From GAS188 sp963713805 (GTDB lineage Bacteria; Pseudomonadota; Alphaproteobacteria; Rhizobiales; Beijerinckiaceae), in the NCBI GenBank assembly GCA_963713805.1, contig CAVQNF010000007.1, positions 310,001-374,000 of the forward strand: a stretch of 64,000 bases of DNA, read 5' to 3'. The notes beneath the pieces are model-generated. The model did no database searches, was not told where the DNA came from, and was given only the letters and a program-made list of their open reading frames with translations. Made by a program: the position numbers and the translations under genes. Every line of letters begins with the position of its first letter. Positions within the stretch are counted from its first letter, which is position 1. Below are positions 9,072 to 18,192 of this stretch, piece after piece.

Positions 9072-9947
9072 ATGGACAAGGCTTGGGAAAAAGATCCGAT
9101 GCTCGTGGCCACGCAGCTCGAGCGACGCTCCTTCATCAGGGCGAGCCTCGTGGGTGGGGTCACGGCCGGATTTGCGCTCGCCGTTCAGCCCGTTTCGGCG
9201 GAAACCATCATCACCGACACCAACGGCCTGGACGCCGGCATGGTGCAGGTGAAAACCGAGGACCGGATGGTTCCGGCCTATCGCGCGCGCCCCGCCGGCG
9301 GCGGGAAGGTGCCGGTCATCGTCGTGATCCAGGAAATCTTCGGCGTGCATGAGCACATCAAGGATGTGTGCCGCCGTCTCGCCAAGCTCGGCTATTACGC
9401 GATCGCGACCGATCTTTATTCGCGCATCGGCGATGCGACGCAAATCTCCGACATCCCGACCCTTATCTCCACCATCGTCTCCAAAGCACCCGACGCCCAG
9501 GTTGCTTCCGATCTCGACGCGACCGTCGCCTTCGCGGCCTCCGAGGGCGGCGACACCTCGAAGCTCGGCGTCACTGGATTTTGCTGGGGAGGCCGGCAGA
9601 CCTGGCTCTTCGCCGAACATAATCCGAAGCTGAAGGCGGCGGTCGCCTGGTACGGTCCTCTCACCAATGTTCCCAATGAGCTTCAGCCCCAGCGCGCGAT
9701 CGACGCGGTTGCCGACCTCAAATGCCCGGTTCTCGGCCTTTACGGGGCCGCCGATCAGGGCATCCCGGTCGATGCCGTGAACGCCATCAAGGCGGCCGCC
9801 GATAAGGCCGGAAAGACGGTGGACGTGGTGATCTATCCCGACACGCCGCATGGCTTTTACGCCGATTACCGGCCTAGCTACCGCGCCGACAAGGCGGCTG
9901 ACGGCTGGGCGCGCCTCCAAGCCTGGTTCAAGAAATACCTGGTATAA
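9072..9947 (+). CDS. Dienelactone hydrolase family protein with Tat signal
   Basis: The 291-residue alpha/beta hydrolase has the DLH catalytic set: nucleophile Cys in GFCWGGRQ near residue 174, Asp in GLYGAADQGIPV near 229, and His in YPDTPHGFYADY near 258. The N-terminus carries a twin-arginine motif (ERRSFIRA near residue 17), a hydrophobic stretch and a VSAE cleavage region, so the enzyme is probably exported folded to the periplasm. Family members hydrolyse dienelactone or other esters and lactones; the substrate here is unknown. The ATG at 9072 is needed to include the Tat signal. A perfect hairpin follows the gene. Confidence 0.85.
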   Translation: MDKAWEKDPMLVATQLERRSFIRASLVGGVTAGFALAVQPVSAETIITDTNGLDAGMVQVKTEDRMVPAYRARPAGGGKVPVIVVIQEIFGVHEHIKDVCRRLAKLGYYAIATDLYSRIGDATQISDIPTLISTIVSKAPDAQVASDLDATVAFAASEGGDTSKLGVTGFCWGGRQTWLFAEHNPKLKAAVAWYGPLTNVPNELQPQRAIDAVADLKCPVLGLYGAADQGIPVDAVNAIKAAADKAGKTVDVVIYPDTPHGFYADYRPSYRADKAADGWARLQAWFKKYLV

Positions 9948-9955
9948 GCCCCTGA

Positions 9956-9980
9956 CGTCGGGAGGAGACCCCTCCCGACG
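9956..9980 (+). terminator. Hairpin downstream of the dienelactone hydrolase gene
   Basis: A perfect 10-bp inverted repeat (CGTCGGGAGG / CCTCCCGACG) with a 5-base loop begins 9 bases after the hydrolase stop. There is no T-run behind it, so intrinsic termination is likely but not certain. Confidence 0.55.
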
Positions 9981-10029
9981 CCTGCCTTGATGAGTTGACG
10001 CGCGCCTGCGAGGCCACCAAAAGGAGCGC

Positions 10030-11749
10030 GTGGACAAAGGCCTGATCTCGACGGCGACCGCCACGGCGACGGCGCGACGCGGTATTCTGCACGACCTCCT
10101 GACGGCGCTTTCGCGCTCGCACGGGCTTGCCTGTGCGGCGCTCGTCGCCTTGTCGCTGCTGATGTTCCTGCCGGGTTTTACCGGCTTGCCGCCGATGGAT
10201 CGCGACGAGCCGCGTTTCGCCCAGGCCTCGAAGCAGATGCTGGAGACGGGTAATTTCGTCTCGATCCGTTTTCAGGACGAGGCGCGCAACAAGAAGCCCG
10301 TCGGCATTTATTGGCTGCAGAGCGCGAGCGTCGCGCTTGCCGAATCAACGGGCTTCGGTTCCGCGCGGGCCACCATCTGGCTTTACCGCATCCCCTCGCT
10401 CATCGGCGCGATCGCCGCGGTGCTGCTCACCTATTGGGCAGGTCTCGCCTGGCTTGAAAATCGCTATGCCTTCATGGCCGCGGCCTTGATGTGCGCCTCC
10501 ATTCTTCTCGGCGTCGAGGCGAGGCTCGCCAAGACCGACGCCGTGCTCACGGCCTCGATCGTCGCGGCCATGGGTGCGCTCGCCCGCCTCTTCGCGATGC
10601 GCGACGCCAAGGTCAAGGGCTCCGCCGCCCCGTCCTTCGTGCTTTGGCTCGCGATCGCCGTGGGCGTCCTGATCAAAGGCCCGATCGTTGTCATGGTCGC
10701 GGGCCTCGCATCGCTTGCGCTCTCGATCAAGGAGCGTTCCGGGCGCTGGCTCAAACCGGCATGCGATTACAGGGCCATCGCGCTCGCGCTCATCATCATC
10801 GCTCCCTGGTTCATCGCCATCGCGCTCGACACGCATGGGGCCTTCTTCAGCGAGGCGGTCGGAGGGGACATGCTCGGCAAGGTCGCGGGCGCGCGCGAAG
10901 CGCATGGCGCGCCGCCCGGCACCTATCTTGTCGCGGCCTTCATCACCTCGTGGCCGATCGCGCCCTTGGCGCTCATCGCGGCGCCCGCGATCTGGCGGGC
11001 GCGGCGCGAGGATGCCGTGGCCTTCCTCCTCGCCTGGCTCATTCCGTCCTGGCTCGTCTTCGAGGCGGTGCCGACGAAGCTGCCCCATTATGTGCTGCCG
11101 CTCTATCCGGCGATCGCGCTTCTCGTTGCGCTCATCGCTCAGCGCGGCGACTTGCGTGCCGAAGGAAGATGGAGGCGTTTGGCGCTGATTCCTTTTGCCG
11201 TTGCCGACCGCGCTCGTCGCGCTCGCCATCCCCTATGTCACGCTGCTTTATGGGGACCGTGCCGACATCGTAGGCGCGCTGTTCGCGGCGTTGGCGACCT
11301 CATGCGCGGTCGTTGCCGCCATCGCCCTCACGCGAAGACGCATCGAGCAAGCTTGCTCGGCGCTTCTCATGGCCGCGCTGCTGCTGTTTATCGGCATCTA
11401 TGGATTCGCGATTCCGCGGCTTCAGGCCTTGACCTTGTCTCCGCGCCTCGTGGCCTTGATGTCGAAATCTCCCTGCGTGCCGCAAGCTCTCGCGACGGCC
11501 GGTTTCAACGAGCCGAGCCTCGTCTTCCTGACCCGCACCGATCTCCATCTCACGAACGGGGCCGATGCCGCGCGCTTCCTCGCGCTTCCTGGCTGCCGCG
11601 CGGCCTTCGTGGACATCCGCCAGGAGGGCGAATTCACCAAGGGCCTCGCCGCGATCGGCCGCACGCCGAATCTCCTCGGCCGTGTGCTCGGCGTCAATCT
11701 GAACGGGGGCCGCCATATGGACATCGGGGTCTATGCCAATGGCGGTTGA
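10030..11749 (+). CDS. ArnT/PMT-like lipid-linked sugar transferase (GT-C), one frame break
   Basis: The product is a polytopic GT-C glycosyltransferase of the dolichol-phosphate-mannosyltransferase / ArnT type. The first periplasmic loop has the acidic motif GLPPMDRDEPRFAQASKQML near residue 52, followed by NKKPVGIYWLQ, as in ArnT-like enzymes. About ten further hydrophobic segments follow. The GTG start at 10030 is preceded by AAGGAG. The frame shifts by +1 near 11198; correction gives 572 residues ending NLNGGRHMDIGVYANGG. Such enzymes move a sugar from undecaprenyl phosphate to lipid A or another acceptor on the periplasmic face. It overlaps the PAP2 gene and heads a four-gene cluster. 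Confidence 0.82.
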
Positions 11750-12605
11750 GGCGACGCGCGAGAAATCCGCGCCTTGCCGCCGAAGCCCCGCTTGGCGTTC
11801 CTGCGGAAACGGGCACGGCCGGGCCCTATTGGTTCTGCGAGGCTTGGCGCGGCGCCTCGTCACCCTGATCGCGATGGCAAGGGCCGCACCGCGCGATCTC
11901 ATGCCCAGCGGTGGCGCATTCACGGCGGCGATCCTCCTCGTGCTCGTGACGGGTTTCGCCTGCGATGGGGTGATCGCCTCCGCCATGCGGCATTTGCCGC
12001 GTGCCGTGACAGGCTTCTTCGAGTACGTCACCATTCTCGGCGAAGGATGGATCTGGCTCCTTCCCACCGCGCTTCTCGGATTGGCTTTCGCCTGGGCAAG
12101 CTTTGCTGGAACCTCGAGGCGAAAGCGCGCGCGCCTTGTCTTGCGCGCCGAGCGTGCCCTCTTCATGTTTTCGGCGGTGGGCGTGCCGTCCCTCGTGACG
12201 ACGGTCCTGAAGCATGTCGTCGGGCGCATGCGCCCACGTTATTTCGAAAGCCTCGGCGCCTTTCATTTCGAGCCTTTTTCGCTCGCCGCCTCGAAAGCAA
12301 GCTTCCCGTCCGGGCATGCGACGACCGCCGCCGCGCTCATCATCGCGATGGGCGTCGTGGCGCCGCGCTGGAAACCTCCTGTCGTGATGCTCGCTCTTCT
12401 CGTGTTCCTCTCGCGTCTCGCGATCGAAGCGCATTACGTGAGCGATGTGCTCGCCGGCGCCCTCATCGGGATCGCCGGCGCGCGCGCGATGCGGACGCTT
12501 TTCGCCAAGGCGCGGATCGGCTTGAGATCAGGCACTTTCCTCGCCGTCGCGCGTGAGGCCCGAGCCAGCGGTGAGTCCTGTCGCAAGGAGGCTCGATGCC
12601 CATGA
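11733..12605 (+). CDS. PAP2-family membrane phosphatase
   Basis: The three PAP2 motifs are present in order: KHVVGRMRPRYF (K-x6-RP), FPSGHATTAAA (PSGH), and SRLAIEAHYVSDVLAG (SR-x5-H-x3-D). Together they define lipid phosphate phosphatases acting at the membrane. Hydrophobic helices surround the motifs. The gene overlaps the end of the transferase gene (ATG at 11733 or 11739) and overlaps the next glycosyltransferase start by 4 bases, so the cluster is translationally coupled. By analogy with LpxE or undecaprenyl-diphosphate phosphatases, it may dephosphorylate lipid A or recycle the lipid carrier. Which of these it does cannot be decided here. Confidence 0.85.
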   Translation: MPMAVEATREKSAPCRRSPAWRSCGNGHGRALLVLRGLARRLVTLIAMARAAPRDLMPSGGAFTAAILLVLVTGFACDGVIASAMRHLPRAVTGFFEYVTILGEGWIWLLPTALLGLAFAWASFAGTSRRKRARLVLRAERALFMFSAVGVPSLVTTVLKHVVGRMRPRYFESLGAFHFEPFSLAASKASFPSGHATTAAALIIAMGVVAPRWKPPVVMLALLVFLSRLAIEAHYVSDVLAGALIGIAGARAMRTLFAKARIGLRSGTFLAVAREARASGESCRKEARCP

Positions 12606-13378
12606 GCTGGCCGCAAGACGAGAGGTCGAGCGAGCTTATGCCGAAAGCCGCGCCTGTCGATCGTCGTGCCGATGCGCAACGAAGCGGAGAATGCCGGCCC
12701 GCTGATCGAGGAGATCGAGCGCGCCTGCGCTGAGCTTGTTCCCTTCGAGATCATCTGCGTCGACGATGGCTCGTCCGACGGGACGGGCATGTCGCCTTGC
12801 GGAGCTCGCGGCCGCTCGTCCGCATTTACGGGCGTTTCGCCATGCCGCGAGCTGCGGCCAGAGCGCCGCGGTGCGCACCGGCGTGAGGGCGGCGCGCGCG
12901 CCGATCGTCGCGACGCTCGACGGTGACGGCCAGAACGATCCGGCCTTCATCCCGAAGCTTCTCGAGGCGCTCGAGGCCGGCGGGGTCTCGACCGGCCTCG
13001 TCGCCGGGCAAAGGGTCGGCCGCAAGGACACAGGCTTCAAGAAGCTGCAATCGCGTGTCGCGAACGCGGTGCGTGGGCGCATCTTGCGCGACGGCACGCG
13101 CGACACGGGCTGCGGCCTCAAGGCGTTCCGGCGCGAGCTCTTCCTGGCGCTTCCCTATTTCGACGGCTTGCACCGTTTCCTGCCCGCGCTGATGCGGCGC
13201 GAGGGCTATGAGGTGAGCGCTCGTCGATGTGGTCGACCGTCCCCGCCGCGCGGGGCGCTCGAATTACGGTCTCTTCGACCGGCTCTGGGTCGGCATCCTC
13301 GATCTCGCCGGTGTGTGGTGGCTGATCCGCAGGCGCAGGCGCGTGCCGATCGTGTCGAATTTGCGAAAGGATGCATGA
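12602..13378 (+). CDS. GT2 glycosyltransferase, dolichol-phosphate mannosyltransferase-like (three frame breaks)
   Basis: Joined across three +1 shifts (near 12656, 12787 and 13219), the protein is 257 residues of GT-A fold. It has the N-terminal strand SIVVPMRNEAENAGPLIEEI, the nucleotide-binding acidic FEIICVDDGSSDGT, and the DGDGQND motif equivalent to the metal-binding DxD. A C-terminal region with WVGILDLAGVWWLIRRRRR follows. The family makes undecaprenyl- or dolichyl-phosphate sugars from nucleotide sugars in the cytosol, which would feed the ArnT-like transferase two genes upstream. Its stop overlaps the next start (ATGA). Three breaks in under 600 bases, with conserved sequence on each side, argue for base errors rather than old decay. 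Confidence 0.8.
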
Positions 13379-13722
13379 TGCTGGTCGATCTCGCGAACGC
13401 GCTCGGCGGCTATCTCCAGGACGTTTTCGTCAACAAATTTGATTTCGCGGTGCTCATCGGGCTCGTCGCGCAGGCGTTGTTCACCATGCGATTCCTCGTG
13501 CAATGGCTCGCGAGCGAGAAAGCGGGCCGCAGCGTCATCCCCTTCAGCTTTTGGCTGTTCTCGATCGGCGGCGGCCTCCTCCTCTTCGCTTATTCCTTGT
13601 GGCGGCGCGATCTGGTCTTCATCCTCGGGCAGGGGTTCGGCGTTTTCGTCTATCTTCGCAACGTCGCCCTCGTGCTCAAGGAGCGCCGTGGGGAGGCGGG
13701 GAAGGTGAGGCGGGCGGGATAG
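13378..13722 (+). CDS. LAB_N (lipid-A-disaccharide synthase N-terminal domain-like) membrane protein
   Basis: This 114-residue protein has three hydrophobic helices and matches in layout the small LAB_N family, which shares its name with the N-terminal region of some LpxB proteins: FVLIG-type first helix, TMRFLVQWLASEKAGRSVIP near residue 38, then FWLFSIGGGLLLFAYSLWRR and a third helix LVFILGQGFGVFVYLRN. Genes of this family commonly follow a GT2 and a PMT-like transferase in lipid A modification clusters, as here. It starts within the GT2 stop codon and ends the cluster; the next gene is convergent. Its biochemical role is not established. Confidence 0.8.
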   Translation: MLVDLANALGGYLQDVFVNKFDFAVLIGLVAQALFTMRFLVQWLASEKAGRSVIPFSFWLFSIGGGLLLFAYSLWRRDLVFILGQGFGVFVYLRNVALVLKERRGEAGKVRRAG

Positions 13723-13867
13723 GCACGGATCGCGGCGCCCACCCGCCGGGCGGCGACTGTCGCCATCATATTCCCGCCCGGAGCCAAACGCTGACCTTCA
13801 GCCGGTTCCTACAGTGCCGCCTCATGCCTCCCTCGGAATAAGCAGGCGAAAGGCGAGACACCTCCCA

Positions 13868-14845
13868 TCACCCCTTGACCGGCTTCGGCCACGGCGTCTC
13901 GGCGACGGGCGTGATCGGCCCCTTGCCGGAGAACCATTGCTTGAGGTTGTCGACCACGAGATTGCCCATGGCGTTTCGCGTGTGCACCGAGGCCGAGCCG
14001 ACATGCGGCAAGAGCACGACATGGGGCATGTCGATCAGCTCCTTCGGCACATTCGGCTCGTGCGCGAACACATCGAGGCCGGCGCTGCCGACCTTTCCCG
14101 CCTTGAGCGCCTCGATCAGCGCCTTCTCGTCGACGACCGAGCCGCGCGCGATGTTGATGAGCACGCCCTTGGGGCCTAGCGCCTCCAAGACCTTCGCGTT
14201 GATCAGGTGCTTCGTCGCCGCGCCTCCCGGCGTGATCACCATGAGGATGTCGACCGCCTCGGCCATGTCGGTGAGCGAGGCGTAATAGGGGTAGGGCACG
14301 CCGGGCTTCGATGAGCGGCTGTGATAGGCAAGGCCAAGGCCGAATGCCTCGGCGCGCCTGGCGATCGCCATGCCGATGCGCCCAAGCCCCACGATGCCCA
14401 TGGTCTTGCCGCGCAAGGTGTCGGTGAAGGGGAAGGGCTTCGTGAGCCATTTGCCGGCGCGCAAATAGGCGTCCGCTTGCGGGAGCTGGCGCACCGTCGC
14501 GAGGAGAAGGCCCATCGCCGTGTCGGCGACCTCGTCGGTCAGCACGTCGGGCGTGTTGGTCACGACGATGCCCCGCTTTGCCGCGGCATTCGCGTCGACA
14601 TGATCGTAGCCGACGCCGCAGGACGCCAGGATCTCGAGATTCGGGTAACGGTCGAAGAATGCGTCGTCGAGACGTTCATGGCTCTCACCCGCCGCCACGC
14701 CACGGATTTTCTTCGCCACTTTCTCGAGCTTCGTCTTCTGCTCGGCGCCCGTGAAGGGCCGATAGACGGTGAAGGCTTTATCGAGCCCATCCGCCGTCTT
14801 GTTCGGAAGAGGGCCGGTCAATATGATATCGATAGTCTCGGTCAT
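13868..14845 (-). CDS. D-isomer 2-hydroxyacid dehydrogenase (glyoxylate/hydroxypyruvate reductase-like)
   Basis: The 325-residue protein has the NAD(P)-binding Rossmann signature GKTMGIVGLGRIGMAIARRA near residue 150. The catalytic set follows the family pattern: Arg in NIARGSVVDEKAL near 236, Glu in FAHEPNVP near 266, and His in LLPHVGSAS near 284. The N-terminal half carries SCGVGYDHVD near 75, typical of this family. Likely reactions are NAD(P)H-linked reduction of glyoxylate, hydroxypyruvate or a similar 2-keto acid. The ATG at 14845 begins the conserved domain; the frame is open to 15040 without conservation. It is divergent from the ABC ATPase gene. Confidence 0.88.
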   Translation of the reverse strand: MTETIDIILTGPLPNKTADGLDKAFTVYRPFTGAEQKTKLEKVAKKIRGVAAGESHERLDDAFFDRYPNLEILASCGVGYDHVDANAAAKRGIVVTNTPDVLTDEVADTAMGLLLATVRQLPQADAYLRAGKWLTKPFPFTDTLRGKTMGIVGLGRIGMAIARRAEAFGLGLAYHSRSSKPGVPYPYYASLTDMAEAVDILMVITPGGAATKHLINAKVLEALGPKGVLINIARGSVVDEKALIEALKAGKVGSAGLDVFAHEPNVPKELIDMPHVVLLPHVGSASVHTRNAMGNLVVDNLKQWFSGKGPITPVAETPWPKPVKG

Positions 14846-15008
14846 TGAGCACCTGTGGCGGGAAAAGCGTGATGTCGGCTCGCGCACCCCTCTTGAGAAG
14901 CTGGGCGCATCGGCTTGCCTTGTGGAAAGCGAACAAGGATTATGCTCTAGAAGCGAGAACCGCAACGGAGAATTTCCGGAGCGCAATCGTGTTGGGAGAG
15001 AGAGCCGC

Positions 15009-16085
<1,077 letters not shown>

Positions 16086-16104
16086 GCCTTATCGCGCGGT
16101 AAAG

Positions 16105-16461
16105 CTAATTCGCAGGCGCCGGCACCGGGACCGATACGGGCGGCGTCGCGACCGGCGCGGGGTGGCGCGCCGCGTTGGAGAAGAGCGGATCACGACGCGC
16201 GTGACGGCGCGATTTGAGGTGCAGGTTCAACGAGTTGCGATATTCGTGCAAGCCCTTCACGCAGAGCTTCGAGAGATCATTCACATGCTCGCGCAGGCAT
16301 GCCTGGATGCGCCCGCCTCCGGGCTTCTCATGCTCGCAAAAGCGCTCGACCTCCGCCTTGCACGGGCCCTCGCGCACGGTGTGGAACGCGATCGTCGCCG
16401 CCGAGGCAGGCAAGGCCGAAAGGATGAGGAAAGTCGTCGCGATCACCGTCGTCTTAACCAT
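16105..16461 (-). CDS. Exported cysteine-rich repeat protein
   Basis: The 118-residue protein has a clear signal peptide (MVKTTVIATTFLILSALPASA). Four cysteines follow in CKAEVERFCEHEKPGGG and ACLREHVNDLSKLCV, a pattern like the Cys-rich repeat named for Golgi protein GLG1 and widespread in small proteobacterial exported proteins. The C-terminus is Pro/Val-rich. The ATG at 16461 is chosen because it starts the signal peptide; the open frame extends 29 codons further. Function is unknown. It is convergent with the ABC ATPase gene. Confidence 0.72.
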   Translation of the reverse strand: MVKTTVIATTFLILSALPASAATIAFHTVREGPCKAEVERFCEHEKPGGGRIQACLREHVNDLSKLCVKGLHEYRNSLNLHLKSRRHARRDPLFSNAARHPAPVATPPVSVPVPAPAN

Positions 16462-16542
16462 GCTCGGCTCCAAGCGAGGCAAAAGACACATAGCAGCAGC
16501 GGCGAGAAATGCTACAGTCGGCGCCCGCTGTGGAGGGCCAAG

Positions 16543-16587
16543 TCTCATTCCTCAGCTTCTCATTCCTCGGCTTCTCATTCCTCGGCT
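16543..16587. repeat. Three tandem 15-bp repeats
   Basis: The unit TCTCATTCCTCGGCT occurs three times in direct succession; the first copy has one change (A for G). It lies in the roughly 300-base gap 16462-16763 between the Cys-rich protein gene and yidD, where I see no gene. The copies contain no inverted symmetry. Confidence 0.8.
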
Positions 16588-16763
16588 CGACCCCGGCCGC
16601 GGGCGCGGCGGGTCGCTGATTGAGCATGCCGCGGAACGATCCGGCCCTCTTTAATTCTTGATCGGCGACCATACCTCATGGCCGCATGGAGATTTGGTGA
16701 AGCTTTGGCAATATGGGAATGTGCCCGCCATCGCAAAATCACAAAAACCGGAAGGAAGGGGTG

Positions 16764-17138
16764 ATGTCCCGGTCGCGGGCGCCATCCGCAGCGCCAGCGT
16801 CTTCGCCTCAGCCTTCAGTCCTGGCTCTTCTCGCGATCGGGCTGGTTCAGCTTTACCGCCACAGCCTCTCGGCGCTGCTGGGCGGCCAATGCCGATATCT
16901 TCCGACCTGCTCGGAATATGCGCTCGACGCCTTTCGCCTGCACGGCTTGTGGGCCGGATCGTTCATGGCGTTCGCGCGGTTGTGCCGCTGCGGGCCATAT
17001 GGAGGTCACGGCTATGACCCCGTGCCACGCATGATCCCGGACACGGCGCGCTGGTGGCTTCCGTGGCGCTACGGTGTGTGGCGCGGCCCGCGCGAGGGGG
17101 ATGAAAGCGACGTCGGCCCTCGCCGAAGTCATGAATGA
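16764..17138 (+). CDS. yidD: Membrane protein insertion efficiency factor YidD
   Basis: YidD assists the YidC insertase at the inner membrane. The signature is visible: a hydrophobic segment followed by IGLVQLYRHSLSAL, then the Cys-containing CRYLPTCSEYALDAFRLHG, and the pair CRCGPYGGHGYDPVP near residue 75. The 124-residue length, with N- and C-terminal extensions, is common in alphaproteobacteria. The ATG at 16764 follows GGAAGGAAGGGG, a strong ribosome site. It lies 22 bases before mipZ on the same strand rather than in the usual rnpA-yidD-yidC context. Confidence 0.9.
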   Translation: MSRSRAPSAAPASSPQPSVLALLAIGLVQLYRHSLSALLGGQCRYLPTCSEYALDAFRLHGLWAGSFMAFARLCRCGPYGGHGYDPVPRMIPDTARWWLPWRYGVWRGPREGDESDVGPRRSHE

Positions 17139-17160
17139 AAAATCCCATCAATAAGCAAAA

Positions 17161-18192
17161 ATGGCGCGACCGACCGAACCTCCCGAGCTGCGCAGCGCCC
17201 ATGTGATCGTGGTCGGCAACGAGAAGGGCGGGACGGGCAAGTCCACGCTCTCCATCCACATCATCATCGCGCTCCTCAAGGCCGGCCACCGTGTCGCCTC
17301 GATCGATCTCGACACCCGCCAGCGGACGCTCACGCGCTTTCTCGAAAACCGCCAAAGCTGGGGCGCGATTGCGGGGCGCGCGATCGAGCTGCCCTTCCAC
17401 CACGCGCTCGAGCGCGGCGGCAGGGATAGCGCCGGCGAGAACGAGATCGTCGAGTTCACCTCCTTCGCGGAGGCGATTTCGCGCGTCGAGCACGCTTACG
17501 AGTTCGCGGTGATCGATACGCCCGCGAGCGACAGCTATCTCATGCGGCTTGCCCATTCGCTCGCCGACACGCTGGTGACGCCGATGAACGATTCCTTCAT
17601 CGATGTCGATGTGCTGGCGCGCGTGCACAACGACAGGCGCGAGCGTGGCGCGACGGCACAATATGCGGCCCTCGTCCTCGAGGCGCGCCGCCAACGCCGG
17701 CTCGCCGATGCCGGCCTCATCGACTGGTTGGTGGTGCGCAATCGCATGGCGTCGCTGCAGTCGCACAACCAGCGCCAGGTCGCCGGAAGCCTCGGTCGCC
17801 TTTCGCCGGAGCTGCAGTTTCGCATGGCGGAAGGCTTCGGCGATCGCGTCATCTTCCGCGAGCTGTTCCCGGTCGGCCTCACCGTCCTCGATTCGATCGA
17901 GGAGGTCACCGACAAAGGCACGCTTTCGGCCTCGCAGGTCGCGGCGCGCGGCGAGGTCGAGGCGCTCATTCGCAATTTGCGCCTGCCGACGCGCACCGCG
18001 GAGCTCCCCCATATGGAGGCGCGCCATCTCTGGTTCGAGGAGACGCAGGCCTTCTACAAGGAGCTGATCGCCAAGGGGCCGGCGGAGCCGTGTGAGGGGA
18101 CCATCGGCACCTATTGTGATCCCGCGGCTTTCCACTTCATAATGGAAAAAAGCGGTTCGCCCGCGAAAGCAACATCTATCGGGAGCACGCCT
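17161..18192 (+). CDS. mipZ: MipZ-type ParA-family division-plane ATPase, reading in frame into the next gene
   Basis: The deviant Walker A motif GNEKGGTGKSTLSIH near residue 20 and IDLDTRQRTLTRFLENR near 45 identify MipZ, the polar ATPase that places the FtsZ ring in alphaproteobacteria. VIDTPASDSYLMRLAHSLAD near 120 is the Walker B/switch region. Conserved sequence runs to about residue 305 (FYKELIAKGPAE). No stop follows: the frame stays open through an unconserved stretch of about 40 residues into the binding-protein start at 18193. A one-base error near the end could hide the stop; shifting by one base, for example, gives TAA at about 18140. The end given here is therefore an upper bound. 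Confidence 0.85.
18114..18143 (+). promoter_or_regulatory. Candidate sigma-70 promoter for the binding-protein gene
   Basis: TTGTGA (18114-18119) and CATAAT (18138-18143) are separated by 18 bases, about 50 bases before the ATG at 18193. The match is partial (4 of 6 and 5 of 6). It would let the binding-protein gene be transcribed independently of mipZ. Confidence 0.4.

Noticed and set aside
16543..16587. Tandem repeats considered as a CRISPR array
   Set aside because: Units are 15 bases with no spacers, and no cas genes occur in the window.
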